The notes under the pieces were generated by a model that saw nothing but the letters and a program-made list of their open reading frames with translations, ran no database searches and was not told the DNA's origin. 64,000 nucleotides of DNA from Vibrio splendidus (GTDB lineage: Bacteria; Pseudomonadota; Gammaproteobacteria; Enterobacterales; Vibrionaceae). Below, in pieces: positions 35,426 to 44,135 of this stretch. Location: the NCBI RefSeq assembly GCF_002873455.1, contig NZ_MCUN01000004.1:186001-250000 (forward strand), given 5' to 3'. The translations under genes and the position numbers were made by a program. Position 1 is the stretch's first letter. Each line of letters begins with the position of its first letter.

Positions 35426-36379
35426 ATGCAATTACACGAGTTGGTTAATACTATCGGCCAAGATCTTCAGCGTCGTTATGGTGAGAAGGTTCATAAACTG
35501 ACGCTTCATGGTGGTTTTAGCTGCCCAAATCGAGACGGCACAATCGGTCGCGGTGGATGCACTTTCTGTAATGTGGCGTCTTTTTCCGACGAACAAACTC
35601 AAATTCAAAGTATTGCTGATCAGTTAAAAGATCGTGCGGGTGAGATTGCCCGTGCCAAGAAATACCTTGCTTACTTTCAGGCATACACTAGCACTTATGC
35701 TGAAGTGCAGGTGCTCAAGAATATGTACGAAGAAGCCCTTAAAGCACCAGGTGCTAATATTGTTGGCCTTTGTGTTGGAACAAGACCAGACTGCGTGCCT
35801 GATTCTGTATTGGATCTGCTGGCGGGTTACGTGAAGCAAGGCTATGAGATTTGGCTAGAACTTGGCCTACAAACGGCCAATGACAAAACCCTTAAGCGAA
35901 TTAACCGTGGCCACGATTTTGCTGTGTATGAAACGATCACTCAGCGCGCTCGCGCTTTGGGGATTAAGATATGTACCCACCTTATTGTCGGCCTGCCAAA
36001 AGAAACCAAAGCGGATAACCTTGAAACTTTAGACAAGGTATTGGCTGTTGGCACTGACGGTATTAAGCTGCACGGCCTTCATATAGTAGAGGGCAGCACC
36101 ATGGCTAAGGCGTGGAAGGCCGGAAAGCTAGAAGCACCAAGCCTTGAGGAATATATTGATATCGCGACAGAGGTGATTCAACGCACTCCTGCAAACGTGG
36201 TTTATCACCGAGTTTCTTCTGCAGCGAGACGTCCGACGTTGCTTTCTCCTTTGTGGTGTGAGAACCGTTGGTTGGCGATGACTGAGATTGGTCGTTCGCT
36301 TGATAAAACTGGTGCACAAGGCATCAAAACTGGCTCTGCATTCGAGTACACACTGCCCGTTTTAAACGCAGCTAATTGA
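35426..36379 (+). CDS. yhcC: Radical SAM protein YhcC
   Basis: A 317-residue radical SAM protein of the YhcC family (TIGR01212). The iron-sulfur ligands are in GFSCPNRDGTIGRGGCTFCN, a wider spaced cysteine motif that is characteristic of this family rather than the plain CX3CX2C. LWLELGLQT-type sequence (IWLELGLQTANDKTLKRINRGHD) and HLIVGLPKET follow. Its reaction is not established. In E. coli yhcC lies between gltB and arcB, and the same neighbours are present here with a GGDEF gene inserted before arcB. Confidence 0.9.
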   Translation: MQLHELVNTIGQDLQRRYGEKVHKLTLHGGFSCPNRDGTIGRGGCTFCNVASFSDEQTQIQSIADQLKDRAGEIARAKKYLAYFQAYTSTYAEVQVLKNMYEEALKAPGANIVGLCVGTRPDCVPDSVLDLLAGYVKQGYEIWLELGLQTANDKTLKRINRGHDFAVYETITQRARALGIKICTHLIVGLPKETKADNLETLDKVLAVGTDGIKLHGLHIVEGSTMAKAWKAGKLEAPSLEEYIDIATEVIQRTPANVVYHRVSSAARRPTLLSPLWCENRWLAMTEIGRSLDKTGAQGIKTGSAFEYTLPVLNAAN

Positions 36380-36470
36380 TAGATAATTGTGACTGTAGGT
36401 AACAGCAGATAAAACCAACAAATAGTGGTAACATTTCCCTCACAGATTTTATGGTATAGATTGAGAGTAA

Positions 36471-38222
36471 ATGGAACTGGTAATGACTTGGTTGTGGGAC
36501 AGGGCGTATGGCTACGGTATTTATATCGTTGTTGTATTGCTGATTGCTCTCATCTGCTGGCATCTCTATTCACGTTATCAGTCGCATCTTGAAAAACTTC
36601 TACTCGCTACTCCATCGCCACTCTACTTTGTGGATGTTCGAAGTGGAGAAATCTTATATGCCAATCGCCAAGCTATGCAGCTGCTTGGTATTCGCCAAAT
36701 TGGCGTTAATTTTCGATTCCCTACCGTTGAAAGCGAGAATAGCTTTCGTCATTACTTAACCAACCACATCAACTCTCGAGCATTTGAGCAGGTCTCCCTG
36801 TGGGCGCTTTCTGAATTTGAGTCCTTTAAGATCAACTTGGTGGGCCGCAGAATCCGGTTTAGAAGCAAGAAAACGTGGATGATTCACGCATCACCGTATA
36901 AAAATACGGATGAAGAGGTGTCCCAAGAAGTTCGTGAGCTTAATGTCGCACGTACCGCTTTGGATTCTTTATCTGAGCTGATCTATGTAAAAGATCAAAA
37001 GGGTGAGTTGGTGACGAGTAATCGCTCGTTTAAAAAGTTTTGGCACGGTCGTCCAGAAGAGGGCACTTTGAGTGTTTCTGGTGGGGTTTTAAAAGGTCGA
37101 GTCAGTGAACGTTCGTGGACAACAGACCAAGATGGTAAGGGTTGTTTGCTTGAAACTTACCAAAGTGTGTTGCTCTCACAAGATGGTTCAACTATAGGAA
37201 CGCTCTCTATTAGCCATGATGTGACCGATTGGCACGACATGCAGCAAAAGCTGCGCGGCGAAATGGAAAAGCGAAAAGATACCGAAGTCGCACTTGCTCA
37301 ACGTGACACCATTCTCCAAAATATCTTGGAAGCGAGCCCTGACTCGATTGGCATCTTCAATGAAAACATGGTTTACCAAGCGTGTAATAAGCCATTTGTG
37401 GCAGCTCTGGGTATCTCTGAAGTGAGTGATTTAGTGGGTAAACGCCTGCAAGATGTGGTGCCTAATAGTATATATATGCGCATTTCAGACACCGATCACC
37501 AAGTGCTTCATCACGGTAAGTCATTACGCTATATCGATAAAGTCGTCTCTAGTGATGGCGAATACACTTGGTATGATGTGGTGAAATCACCGTTTAGGGA
37601 TCTGGCATCAAGCACTAATGGTGTTTTGATCATGGCGCGTGATATTACAGAACGTTACCTTGCAGAGCAGAAGCTTGAAGAAGCTAACCTTGAGCTTGAG
37701 CGTCTTAGCTTTATGGATAGCCTGACTCAGGTTTCCAACCGCCGTCGTTTTGATGAGCAGCTTTCGACGCTGTGGCATTATCATGTGCGTGAGAAATTAC
37801 CACTGACAATTATGCTGTGTGACATCGATTTCTTTAAAGGTTACAACGATTTTTACGGACATCAACAAGGTGATGACGCTCTGATCCAAGTCTCTCAGGC
37901 ATTTAAACAGGTGCTTAACCGTTCATCGGATTGTGTGGCTCGTTACGGCGGCGAAGAGTTCGGTTTTATTCTACCGAATACCACGGCCGAAGGTGCTCAG
38001 CTGGTGGCACAGCGTATCCATGATGGGATCCTTAAATTGGAGTTGGCGCATGAGAAATCGAATGTCTCTGAATTCATTACTGTGAGTATTGGTATTATCT
38101 CTTACATTCCGACACCTGATGATGAAATGGAGTCGGCGGTTGCCTTGGCTGACAGTGCGTTGTATCAAGCTAAATCCGATGGTCGAAACCGTTCGATGGT
38201 GCATCCTTCCTCAATTCGATAA
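36471..38222 (+). CDS. Membrane-anchored PAS-GGDEF diguanylate cyclase
   Basis: A 583-residue predicted diguanylate cyclase that makes c-di-GMP from two GTP. One membrane segment lies at about residues 16-33 (GIYIVVVLLIALICWHLY). Three PAS-like modules follow, near 44-75, 165-255 and 283-395. The GGDEF domain has the active-site motif GGEEF at 493-497 and an intact inhibitory I-site, R484-S-S-D487, exactly five residues before it. It should therefore be active and product-inhibited. The ligands of the PAS modules are unknown. It sits between yhcC and arcB, so it may respond to redox state, but that is inference. Confidence 0.92.
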   Translation: MELVMTWLWDRAYGYGIYIVVVLLIALICWHLYSRYQSHLEKLLLATPSPLYFVDVRSGEILYANRQAMQLLGIRQIGVNFRFPTVESENSFRHYLTNHINSRAFEQVSLWALSEFESFKINLVGRRIRFRSKKTWMIHASPYKNTDEEVSQEVRELNVARTALDSLSELIYVKDQKGELVTSNRSFKKFWHGRPEEGTLSVSGGVLKGRVSERSWTTDQDGKGCLLETYQSVLLSQDGSTIGTLSISHDVTDWHDMQQKLRGEMEKRKDTEVALAQRDTILQNILEASPDSIGIFNENMVYQACNKPFVAALGISEVSDLVGKRLQDVVPNSIYMRISDTDHQVLHHGKSLRYIDKVVSSDGEYTWYDVVKSPFRDLASSTNGVLIMARDITERYLAEQKLEEANLELERLSFMDSLTQVSNRRRFDEQLSTLWHYHVREKLPLTIMLCDIDFFKGYNDFYGHQQGDDALIQVSQAFKQVLNRSSDCVARYGGEEFGFILPNTTAEGAQLVAQRIHDGILKLELAHEKSNVSEFITVSIGIISYIPTPDDEMESAVALADSALYQAKSDGRNRSMVHPSSIR

Positions 38223-38315
38223 ACGCATTTATCTCTTGTTTACCCTCTATTTATCTCACTTATCTGTTTTAAACAATATAACTGCAGCTCTCTTGCTGCG
38301 TGTGATGTAGCTAGC

Positions 38316-38344
38316 TTACCTCCTCTCTTTAAACAGGGTAGAAT
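38316..38344 (+). promoter_or_regulatory. Sigma-70 promoter for arcB
   Basis: TTACCT (38316-38321), a 17-base spacer and TAGAAT (38339-38344) lie about 30 bases before the arcB start, so arcB can be transcribed separately from the GGDEF gene. Confidence 0.55.
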
Positions 38345-38373
38345 ATTGCTAGTCTTATCGCATGGAGCGTTAA

Positions 38374-40779
38374 ATGAAACCCATGAAAAATCTCGCCCAG
38401 TATTACGTGGATTTACTCGTAAAACTGGGGATTGTCCGCTTTTCTATCTTACTCGCCTTAGCGCTTGTAGCCCTCGCAGTTGTTGTGCAAGTCGGTATTA
38501 CCCTTGCACTCAAAGGTAATGTTGATGATATCGACATTGTCCGTTCGGTTTTCTTCGGTTTAGTGATCACGCCTTGGGCGGTTTACTTCCTATCAGTGGT
38601 TGTTGATCAGCTGGAAGAGTCTCGTCAAAGGTTGGCGAAACTGGTCTCTAAGCTTGGTGACATGCGAGAGCGAGATCAAGAACTCAACAACAAACTGCAA
38701 CTCAATATCGAGAAGCTCAATCAAGAAATTGAAGAGCGAGAAAAAGCGGAAGAAGCACGTGCAGAAGCAATGCACGATCTCGAAAATGAGGTGTTCCAGC
38801 GTGAGCGAACTCAGCTTGAATTAGCAGAGCGTACAGCACTGCTACGCTCGTTTATCGATGCCTCTCCTGATCTTATTTACTATCGTAATGAAGATGGTGT
38901 GTTCTCTGGTTGTAACCGTGCAGTTGAAGAGCTTACTGGCAAGACAGAAAAAGATCTCGTTGGCTTAACGCCTTGGGATGTTTATAGCAAAGAGATCGCT
39001 CAACAAGTGGTTGAAACCGATAAGAAGGTATTTGCTGACAACCAAGCGCTGACTTATGACCAATGGCTAGAGTACCCTGATGGTCGTAAGAGCTACTTCG
39101 AACTGCGTAAAGTGCCTTTCTACAGTAAAGATGGTCGCCACTTGGGCTTGGTCGGTTTTGGCCGTGATATTACCGAGCGTAAAGAGCACCAAGAGTCATT
39201 GGAGAAAGCCAGTCGTGATAAGACCACCTTTATCTCAACCATTAGCCACGAGTTAAGAACGCCACTCAATGGCATCATCGGCTTGAGTCGTATGTTGTTG
39301 GATAGCCAACTGACGACCGAGCAGCGCAAGCAGATGCAAACTATCAAGGTGAGTGCGGTGACATTGGGTAACATCTTTAACGATATTATCGATATGGATA
39401 AATTTGATCGTCGTAAGCTTGAGTTATTTCCAACGCCACTCAACTTTGAAGATTTCGTTGTCGAAATCGAGAGTATTTCTGCGTTAATGGCAGAGCAAAA
39501 AGGGTTAAGGTTTGATCTTGAAAGGTTATCGGATCTTCCTGCTGCAGTCGAAGTGGATGGGACTCGTCTTAGACAGGTACTGTGGAATCTTGTTAGCAAC
39601 GCCATGAAGTTCACCAAAGATGGTGGTGTGGTGATGACGGTCAGCGCCGAAATTGATGGTGACTTTGCCAATATCACGATGGAAATAGAAGACACCGGTA
39701 TTGGTATTCCTGAAAGCGAAATCGACAAGATTTTTGCGATGTACTATCAGGTGAAATCGGGCACAGACAATCTACACGCTGTCGGCACTGGTATTGGTCT
39801 TGCCGTGTCCAAGCAGTTGATCAACATGATGGATGGCGATATCGATGTCACTAGTGAAGAGGGCTTTGGTAGCACCTTTACGGTTTCAATTCGAGTGCCT
39901 GTTAATCACGACACTCAGGCTCTGATAAAAACGCCAAGAAAGCAGTCTAACCTTAAGATCTTCATGGTCGAAGATATTGAGCTTAATATCACAGTAGCTC
40001 GCTCTCTACTTGAAAGCCTTGGTCATGAAGTGACGGTGGTGATGACAGGTAAAGAGGCGCAGATCGCTTTCACCCCAGAAGACTATGACTTGGTATTACT
40101 GGATATCCAGTTGCCTGACATGACAGGTTTCGACATTGCTCAATACTACCGCGAGAAGTACAGCCAGTTACCGCCTTTGGTCGCATTAACGGCGAACGTG
40201 TTAAACAATAAGCAAGAGTATTTCCAAAAAGGCATGGACGAAGCGATCAGTAAACCACTGTCGGTTCGTGCTATCCAGGATGTCATCAGCGAGTTGATCG
40301 AGGATGCCCCGGAGGTTATTGAGAAAGCCGAAGGTATTGATACAGCAAAGGATGTTGAGAAAGTAGCAGGTGTTGATAAAGTCATAGGTGCTGAGAAAGT
40401 AACAGCGAGTATGCCTGCGCTTTCAACGATTGATACCACTCTGCTTGATATTGATATGCTAGAGTCTTATATCGACATTGTTGGAGCGAAACCGGTTTTG
40501 GATAGCATCGTGATGTTTGAAGATATGATGCCGGGGTATATGGAAATATTGAATTCCAACATGGTCGCGAAAGATCAAGCCAGTATCGTTTCTGAAGCGC
40601 ATAAAATTAAAGGTGCGGCAGGTTCAATTGGCCTAAAGCGCATACAGCAAGTTGCTCAGAAAGCTCAATCTCCAGATATGCCTGCATGGTGGGAGAACAT
40701 TTCAGATTGGGTCGATGAAATAAATAACGAATACCAGAATGATATTGAAGTCTTAAAGAGTTGGTTAAATCAAAGGTAG
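38374..40779 (+). CDS. arcB: Tripartite hybrid sensor kinase ArcB
   Basis: ArcB senses respiratory/quinone redox state and phosphorylates ArcA through a His-Asp-His-Asp relay. Two N-terminal membrane segments (about residues 22-46 and 57-77) are followed by a coiled coil, a PAS domain, the kinase core with H292 (ISHELRTPLNG), a receiver with D577 (VLLDIQLPDMTG) and an HPt domain with H743 (EAHKIKGAAGS). C180 is conserved, but the position equivalent to C241 of E. coli is tyrosine. A charged, A/V/K/E-rich linker near residues 649-680 is longer than in E. coli; total length is 801 against 778. GGAG six bases upstream supports this ATG. Confidence 0.95.
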   Translation: MKPMKNLAQYYVDLLVKLGIVRFSILLALALVALAVVVQVGITLALKGNVDDIDIVRSVFFGLVITPWAVYFLSVVVDQLEESRQRLAKLVSKLGDMRERDQELNNKLQLNIEKLNQEIEEREKAEEARAEAMHDLENEVFQRERTQLELAERTALLRSFIDASPDLIYYRNEDGVFSGCNRAVEELTGKTEKDLVGLTPWDVYSKEIAQQVVETDKKVFADNQALTYDQWLEYPDGRKSYFELRKVPFYSKDGRHLGLVGFGRDITERKEHQESLEKASRDKTTFISTISHELRTPLNGIIGLSRMLLDSQLTTEQRKQMQTIKVSAVTLGNIFNDIIDMDKFDRRKLELFPTPLNFEDFVVEIESISALMAEQKGLRFDLERLSDLPAAVEVDGTRLRQVLWNLVSNAMKFTKDGGVVMTVSAEIDGDFANITMEIEDTGIGIPESEIDKIFAMYYQVKSGTDNLHAVGTGIGLAVSKQLINMMDGDIDVTSEEGFGSTFTVSIRVPVNHDTQALIKTPRKQSNLKIFMVEDIELNITVARSLLESLGHEVTVVMTGKEAQIAFTPEDYDLVLLDIQLPDMTGFDIAQYYREKYSQLPPLVALTANVLNNKQEYFQKGMDEAISKPLSVRAIQDVISELIEDAPEVIEKAEGIDTAKDVEKVAGVDKVIGAEKVTASMPALSTIDTTLLDIDMLESYIDIVGAKPVLDSIVMFEDMMPGYMEILNSNMVAKDQASIVSEAHKIKGAAGSIGLKRIQQVAQKAQSPDMPAWWENISDWVDEINNEYQNDIEVLKSWLNQR

Positions 40780-40786
40780 AAGAGTA

Positions 40787-41230
40787 ATGAAAAAATTAGC
40801 ATTCGCCGCATGTGTAGTGGCATTAGCAGGTTGTTCTGCCCCACAAGTAGAATGGCAGCAAGATAACCAAGTAGAAGTCTCTGCAGCGACAGTTACAATG
40901 AAAAGCAATTTGTGGCACAACAAGATGCCAACGATTGGAGAGGCTCAAGATAAGACTCTGCATGGCTCTATCTACCTAGAGTCTGACTCACAATTACCAG
41001 CAACACTTGCGGTTGAGAGTGTGACGGTTAAACAGGGTGCAGACACTTTGTTGGTAACGGCTGACGATCTTGATTTAAGAACACACAATGAAACTCAGTG
41101 GGAAGTCGCTTTTGTATGGCAGCTAGAGATCGACAGTGATAAGCCTATTGATGTTGCGATTGAACTCAAAGATGGCGAAACCGTGAAGTGGTTAGTCGAG
41201 AGAGACGTTAAGGTTGATACGGTTTACTAA
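40787..41230 (+). CDS. Predicted lipoprotein of unknown function
   Basis: A 147-residue protein starting 7 bases after arcB, so almost certainly co-transcribed. The signal peptide ends in the lipobox L13-A14-G15-C16 with serine at +2, which predicts outer-membrane sorting. The mature part is acidic and rich in alternating polar and hydrophobic residues suggestive of a beta-sandwich, with a single conserved-looking patch SNLWHNKMPTIGEAQD near residue 40. I do not recognise a family. A strong terminator follows. Confidence 0.75.
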   Translation: MKKLAFAACVVALAGCSAPQVEWQQDNQVEVSAATVTMKSNLWHNKMPTIGEAQDKTLHGSIYLESDSQLPATLAVESVTVKQGADTLLVTADDLDLRTHNETQWEVAFVWQLEIDSDKPIDVAIELKDGETVKWLVERDVKVDTVY

Positions 41231-41253
41231 AACCTTAGCGATCAATGAACAAT

Positions 41254-41288
41254 AAAAAAGGGAGAATGCTTTGGCATTCTCCCTTTTT
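41254..41288 (+). terminator. Bidirectional terminator between arcB-lipoprotein and arcA
   Basis: GGGAGAATGC (41260-41269) and GCATTCTCCC (41274-41283) pair perfectly around TTTG, with an A run before and a T run after. It can serve the plus-strand operon and the convergent arcA. Confidence 0.92.
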
Positions 41289-41315
41289 AGTAACTATTGA
41301 TGACGTTTCAGCTGC

Positions 41316-41343
41316 TAGCACTGCTAACTAGTTAGAAGTGCTA
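41316..41343. repeat. 28-bp near-perfect palindrome downstream of arcA
   Basis: TAGCACTGCTAACT (41316-41329) is followed without a loop by AGTTAGAAGTGCTA (41330-41343), matching at 13 of 14 positions. It has no T run. It lies between the arcA stop codon and the shared terminator. Confidence 0.75.
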
Positions 41344-41382
41344 ACTTACTAGAATAACTCAGCGGTCAGAAACTCAATCGAA

Positions 41383-42099
41383 TTAGTCTTCTAGGTCACC
41401 ACAAAAGCGGTAGCCTTCACCGTGAATCGTTGCGATGATTTCTGGCGTACCAGAAACAGATTCAAAGTGCTTACGAATACGACGGATTGTTACGTCTACA
41501 GTACGATCGTGTGGCTTAAGCTCACGGCCGGTCATCTTCTTAAGAAGGTCTGCACGTGTTTGGATCTTACCTGGGTTCTCACAGAAGTGAAGTAGAGCAC
41601 GGAACTCTGAACGAGGTAGCTTGTAGCCTTCGCCATCTGGGCTAACCAGAGAACGACTGTTGATGTCTAGTACCCAACCGTTGAACTCGTACTTCTCAAC
41701 GCTACGTTTTTCTTCTTGAACAGAGCTTGTGCTCATTGAACGGTTAAGAAGGTTACGTGCACGAATAGTCAGTTCACGAGGGTTGAAAGGCTTAGTGATG
41801 TAGTCATCAGCGCCGATCTCTAGGCCAAGGATCTTATCAACTTCATTATCACGACCCGTTAAGAACATAAGCGCTACATTTGCTTGCTCACGTAGTTCAC
41901 GCGCAAGTAGTAGGCCATTCTTACCTGGAAGGTTGATGTCCATAATTACAAGGTTAACTTGGTTATCAGATAGCACTTGGTGCATCTCTTCACCGTCGCT
42001 AGCCTCAAAAACAGCATATCCCTCTGCTTCAAAAATACTCTTTAGAGTGTTACGAGTTACTTGCTCATCTTCAACGATAAGAATCTGCGGGGTTTGCAT
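41383..42099 (-). CDS. arcA: Response regulator ArcA
   Basis: ArcA is the OmpR-family regulator that, when phosphorylated by ArcB, represses aerobic metabolism and activates some anaerobic genes. The receiver phospho-acceptor is D54 (VIMDINLPG), and the C-terminal winged helix carries [17 protein letters not shown] and [10 protein letters not shown]. The frame is open to 42204, but the ATG at 42099 gives [12 protein letters not shown] and the standard 238 residues; the upstream extension is hydrophobic and unlike the family. It is convergent to arcB and the lipoprotein gene, whereas arcA and arcB are far apart in E. coli. Confidence 0.97.
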   Translation of the reverse strand: MQTPQILIVEDEQVTRNTLKSIFEAEGYAVFEASDGEEMHQVLSDNQVNLVIMDINLPGKNGLLLARELREQANVALMFLTGRDNEVDKILGLEIGADDYITKPFNPRELTIRARNLLNRSMSTSSVQEEKRSVEKYEFNGWVLDINSRSLVSPDGEGYKLPRSEFRALLHFCENPGKIQTRADLLKKMTGRELKPHDRTVDVTIRRIRKHFESVSGTPEIIATIHGEGYRFCGDLED

Positions 42100-42311
42100 T
42101 TGGCGGTACCTAAATTTGTGACGAAACTGTGCTAATAGAATAAATTCTAGGCAAAAACATAACATACAGGTAATGTATTTTTGATGATAACTTAAAGTTT
42201 TCAAAAAAACACTTACTTCCAGCTATCTGCCTTCCTTGAAGTATTGCCCAATAACGTAGATCCAGTACGCCTTTCAATCATTCTGTTAGTGATTGCAATG
42301 GATTCTATAAT

Positions 42312-42372
42312 GTTAACAGCATGCTAACAACGCGAGAATGTTAATTCCATTCACTTTGTTGATTTACATCAA
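42312..42372 (-). promoter_or_regulatory. FNR-type site and possible ArcA repeats upstream of arcA
   Basis: TTGATTTACATCAA at 42359-42372 matches the FNR consensus TTGAT-N4-ATCAA at all ten defined positions. Nearby GTTAAC (42312-42317), GCTAAC (42323-42328, 11 bp later) and GTTAAT (42340-42345) resemble the spaced GTTAA direct repeats bound by ArcA. The FNR site is 260 bases from the arcA start and about 310 from the divergent gene at 42679. FNR activation of arcA is known in E. coli; here it is inferred. Confidence 0.65.
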
Positions 42373-42678
42373 TTGCCGTATCGCAACAAACTTTAATAGT
42401 ATGGCTACAACTTAACCAGTGTTATGGTGATTATTTAGCAGTAAAACCAGAATGATTATTCGAGATAGTTCTCACATCTCGCCTGCTAACAGACCCGATT
42501 ATGAACCAAGGAAGAGAATAGCTGTCCTTAGAGTCTAGTAGATAAATATGCTCATTCAACTTTTGTTCAGTAATAAATTGAGCATAGAACAATGAAAACA
42601 AAGGATTAATTTTAATAACATATAAAAGCATAGAGGCTCGCTTGACCTAATAGGTAGCGCCTTACTCACGGAGGATAT
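42373..42678. other. Gene-free remainder of the arcA upstream region
   Basis: About 300 AT-rich bases before the RraA-like gene. It holds an inverted repeat TATGCTCA (42547-42554)/TGAGCATA (42579-42586) with a 24-base centre. A 66-codon minus-strand ORF here (42431-42631) has no supporting features. I see no clear promoter. Confidence 0.4.
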
Positions 42679-43164
42679 ATGCACGATATAACACCCGACT
42701 TGTGTGATGAGTTTGAAAGCAAAGTCACATTACTGAACCTACCATTGCAGAACTTCGGTCAACGTGGTGCGTTCTTTGGAAAAATTGTAACAGTTCGTTG
42801 TTATCACGATAATTCCAAGGTTCGCGAGGTTTTAGAGACTGATGGCACTGGCAAAGTGCTTGTTGTCGATGGCAATGGCTCGTGCCAGAGAGCGCTGCTT
42901 GGTGATCAGCTGGCGATTCTAGCTATAGAAAACGGTTGGGAAGGCGTAATTGTGAATGGTGCGGTTCGTGATGTAGCGATGATGGCGCAGATGGAGCTGG
43001 GTATTCAAGCGCTTGGAGCATCACCATTTAAAACCGAGAAGCACGATGTTGGGCAGGTTAATGTCACCCTCACGATACATAATCAACTTATTCAGCCTGG
43101 TGACTATATATATGCTGATTGGAATGGTGTGTTAATTTCAACGGAATTGTTGATTGAATCGTAA
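42679..43164 (+). CDS. RraA-like protein / putative 4-hydroxy-4-methyl-2-oxoglutarate aldolase
   Basis: A 161-residue protein of the RraA/HMG-aldolase superfamily, the same length as RraA of E. coli (an inhibitor of RNase E). It keeps the aldolase metal-site motif D-X20-R-D (GDQLAILA ... GAVRDV), which E. coli RraA lacks because its RD is replaced by RQ. It may therefore be a class II pyruvate aldolase or oxaloacetate decarboxylase rather than an RNase regulator. GGAGG precedes the ATG at good spacing. No catabolic operon surrounds it, so its natural substrate cannot be inferred from context. Confidence 0.8.
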   Translation: MHDITPDLCDEFESKVTLLNLPLQNFGQRGAFFGKIVTVRCYHDNSKVREVLETDGTGKVLVVDGNGSCQRALLGDQLAILAIENGWEGVIVNGAVRDVAMMAQMELGIQALGASPFKTEKHDVGQVNVTLTIHNQLIQPGDYIYADWNGVLISTELLIES

Positions 43165-43194
43165 CAGACTTATCCAATTGAGAAGTAAGATAGA

Positions 43195-43671
43195 TTAGAA
43201 GCGAAACCCTAATCCCACTTCAACACCTTGTTGCCACTCTTCATAATCAAGGGTGGCATGCAAATCTAGATTGTCGGTTAGTTGTACTCGGCTTGAAACC
43301 TCTGCGGCGACCGACTTTTCACGGTCCTCAGTCTCATCTTTATACGTGTGCAGAGAGCTGTTGAAAGAGACTCTCTCTGAGAATTGATAGCTGACACCAC
43401 TCAAGAACCCACTCTCATATTTTAGTGAATCACTATTGATACGTGTACCAACATAAAGATCAACATCAGCAAACAGACTATAAGAGTAGCCACTATCGAC
43501 TTTCCAGGTGTCAAAGCTTTCACTTGATGCATTTTGTGTGGAGATAAAAAACTTATGGGCAGAACGATCGATTTGACTGGGTAGTAAAGGCAAATTGTTT
43601 AGCAGAGGTAGGCTGTTCGCTGAACAAACAACAGGCGTAACAAAGGCTAAAAGAATAAGTAATCTCTTCAC
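43195..43671 (-). CDS. Predicted outer-membrane beta-barrel-like protein, unknown function
   Basis: A 158-residue protein with a Sec signal peptide (core LLILLAFVTPVVCSANS, cleavage near residue 19). The mature region shows alternating polar/hydrophobic strands and ends in GLGFRF; a C-terminal phenylalanine preceded by alternating aromatics is the outer-membrane barrel signature recognised by BamA. The size would fit a small eight-stranded barrel. I do not recognise a named family. It is convergent to the RraA-like gene and divergent from the thr operon. Confidence 0.72.
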   Translation of the reverse strand: MKRLLILLAFVTPVVCSANSLPLLNNLPLLPSQIDRSAHKFFISTQNASSESFDTWKVDSGYSYSLFADVDLYVGTRINSDSLKYESGFLSGVSYQFSERVSFNSSLHTYKDETEDREKSVAAEVSSRVQLTDNLDLHATLDYEEWQQGVEVGLGFRF

Positions 43672-43974
43672 TTCCCACTCCTGATGTCATTATTATTGTT
43701 CTTCGAACGTTATCGTTCAATTAAAGCACAAGATCTATACGTTCGCTGCACAATCGATATAGCAATTTGTTATGGCTATATATGCAATTAGTTAACTTTG
43801 TTGTACTGATATCAAACCCAACCTTTGAATTGTAGGCTTATAGCCGCTGTTTTATTCCTGAAATGGCGGTTTGCTCTGAAAAATGGTGTGAATGTAAAAA
43901 AAAATCAACTTTTCATTGACGTGTAGTGCTAAAAATTGATACACGTAGAGTAAAGCACAAGCAGAGAATTTGAT
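43672..43974. promoter_or_regulatory. thr operon promoter region
   Basis: A 300-base gap divergent between the small barrel protein and the thr leader. TTGACG (43916-43921), a 16-base spacer and GATACA (43938-43943) form a plausible promoter for the thr operon, with the leader peptide starting about 25 bases past the predicted start point. The rest is AT-rich and shows nothing else I can support. Confidence 0.5.
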
Positions 43975-44052
43975 ATGCAGCACGTAAGCCACCTAGTAAT
44001 GACCACCACCATTATTATTACCGACATTCACATTGTTGGGGCAGGCTGCTAA
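43975..44052 (+). CDS. thrL: thr operon leader peptide
   Basis: A 25-codon leader beginning MQHVSHLVMTTTIIITDI. It has four threonine and five isoleucine codons, with TTTIIIT in a row, the amino acids whose charged tRNAs control this operon. It ends 11 bases before the A run of an attenuator hairpin. The arrangement of leader, terminator and thrABC is the classical attenuation system of enteric bacteria; the peptide is slightly longer than the 21-residue E. coli ThrL and has fewer regulatory codons. Confidence 0.92.
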   Translation: MQHVSHLVMTTTIIITDIHIVGAGC

Positions 44053-44063
44053 GTAACGGATTT

Positions 44064-44105
44064 TAAAAAAAAGGCCTGTATCCAACAAGATACAGGCCTT
44101 TTTTT
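44064..44105 (+). terminator. thr operon attenuator
   Basis: GGCCTGTATC (44073-44082) and GATACAGGCC (44089-44098) form a perfect 10-bp stem around CAACAA, followed by seven T's. It lies between thrL and thrA and should terminate when threonine and isoleucine tRNAs are charged. Confidence 0.93.
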
Positions 44106-44135
44106 GTACCATTTTTATGACTTATGGAGAAAGGG

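Noticed and set aside
39120..39728. A 202-codon open frame antisense to arcB
   Set aside because: Entirely inside the arcB kinase region, serine-rich and without recognisable domains; a shadow frame.
42431..42631. A 66-codon minus-strand frame upstream of the RraA-like gene
   Set aside because: No ribosome site or recognisable features; located in AT-rich control DNA.
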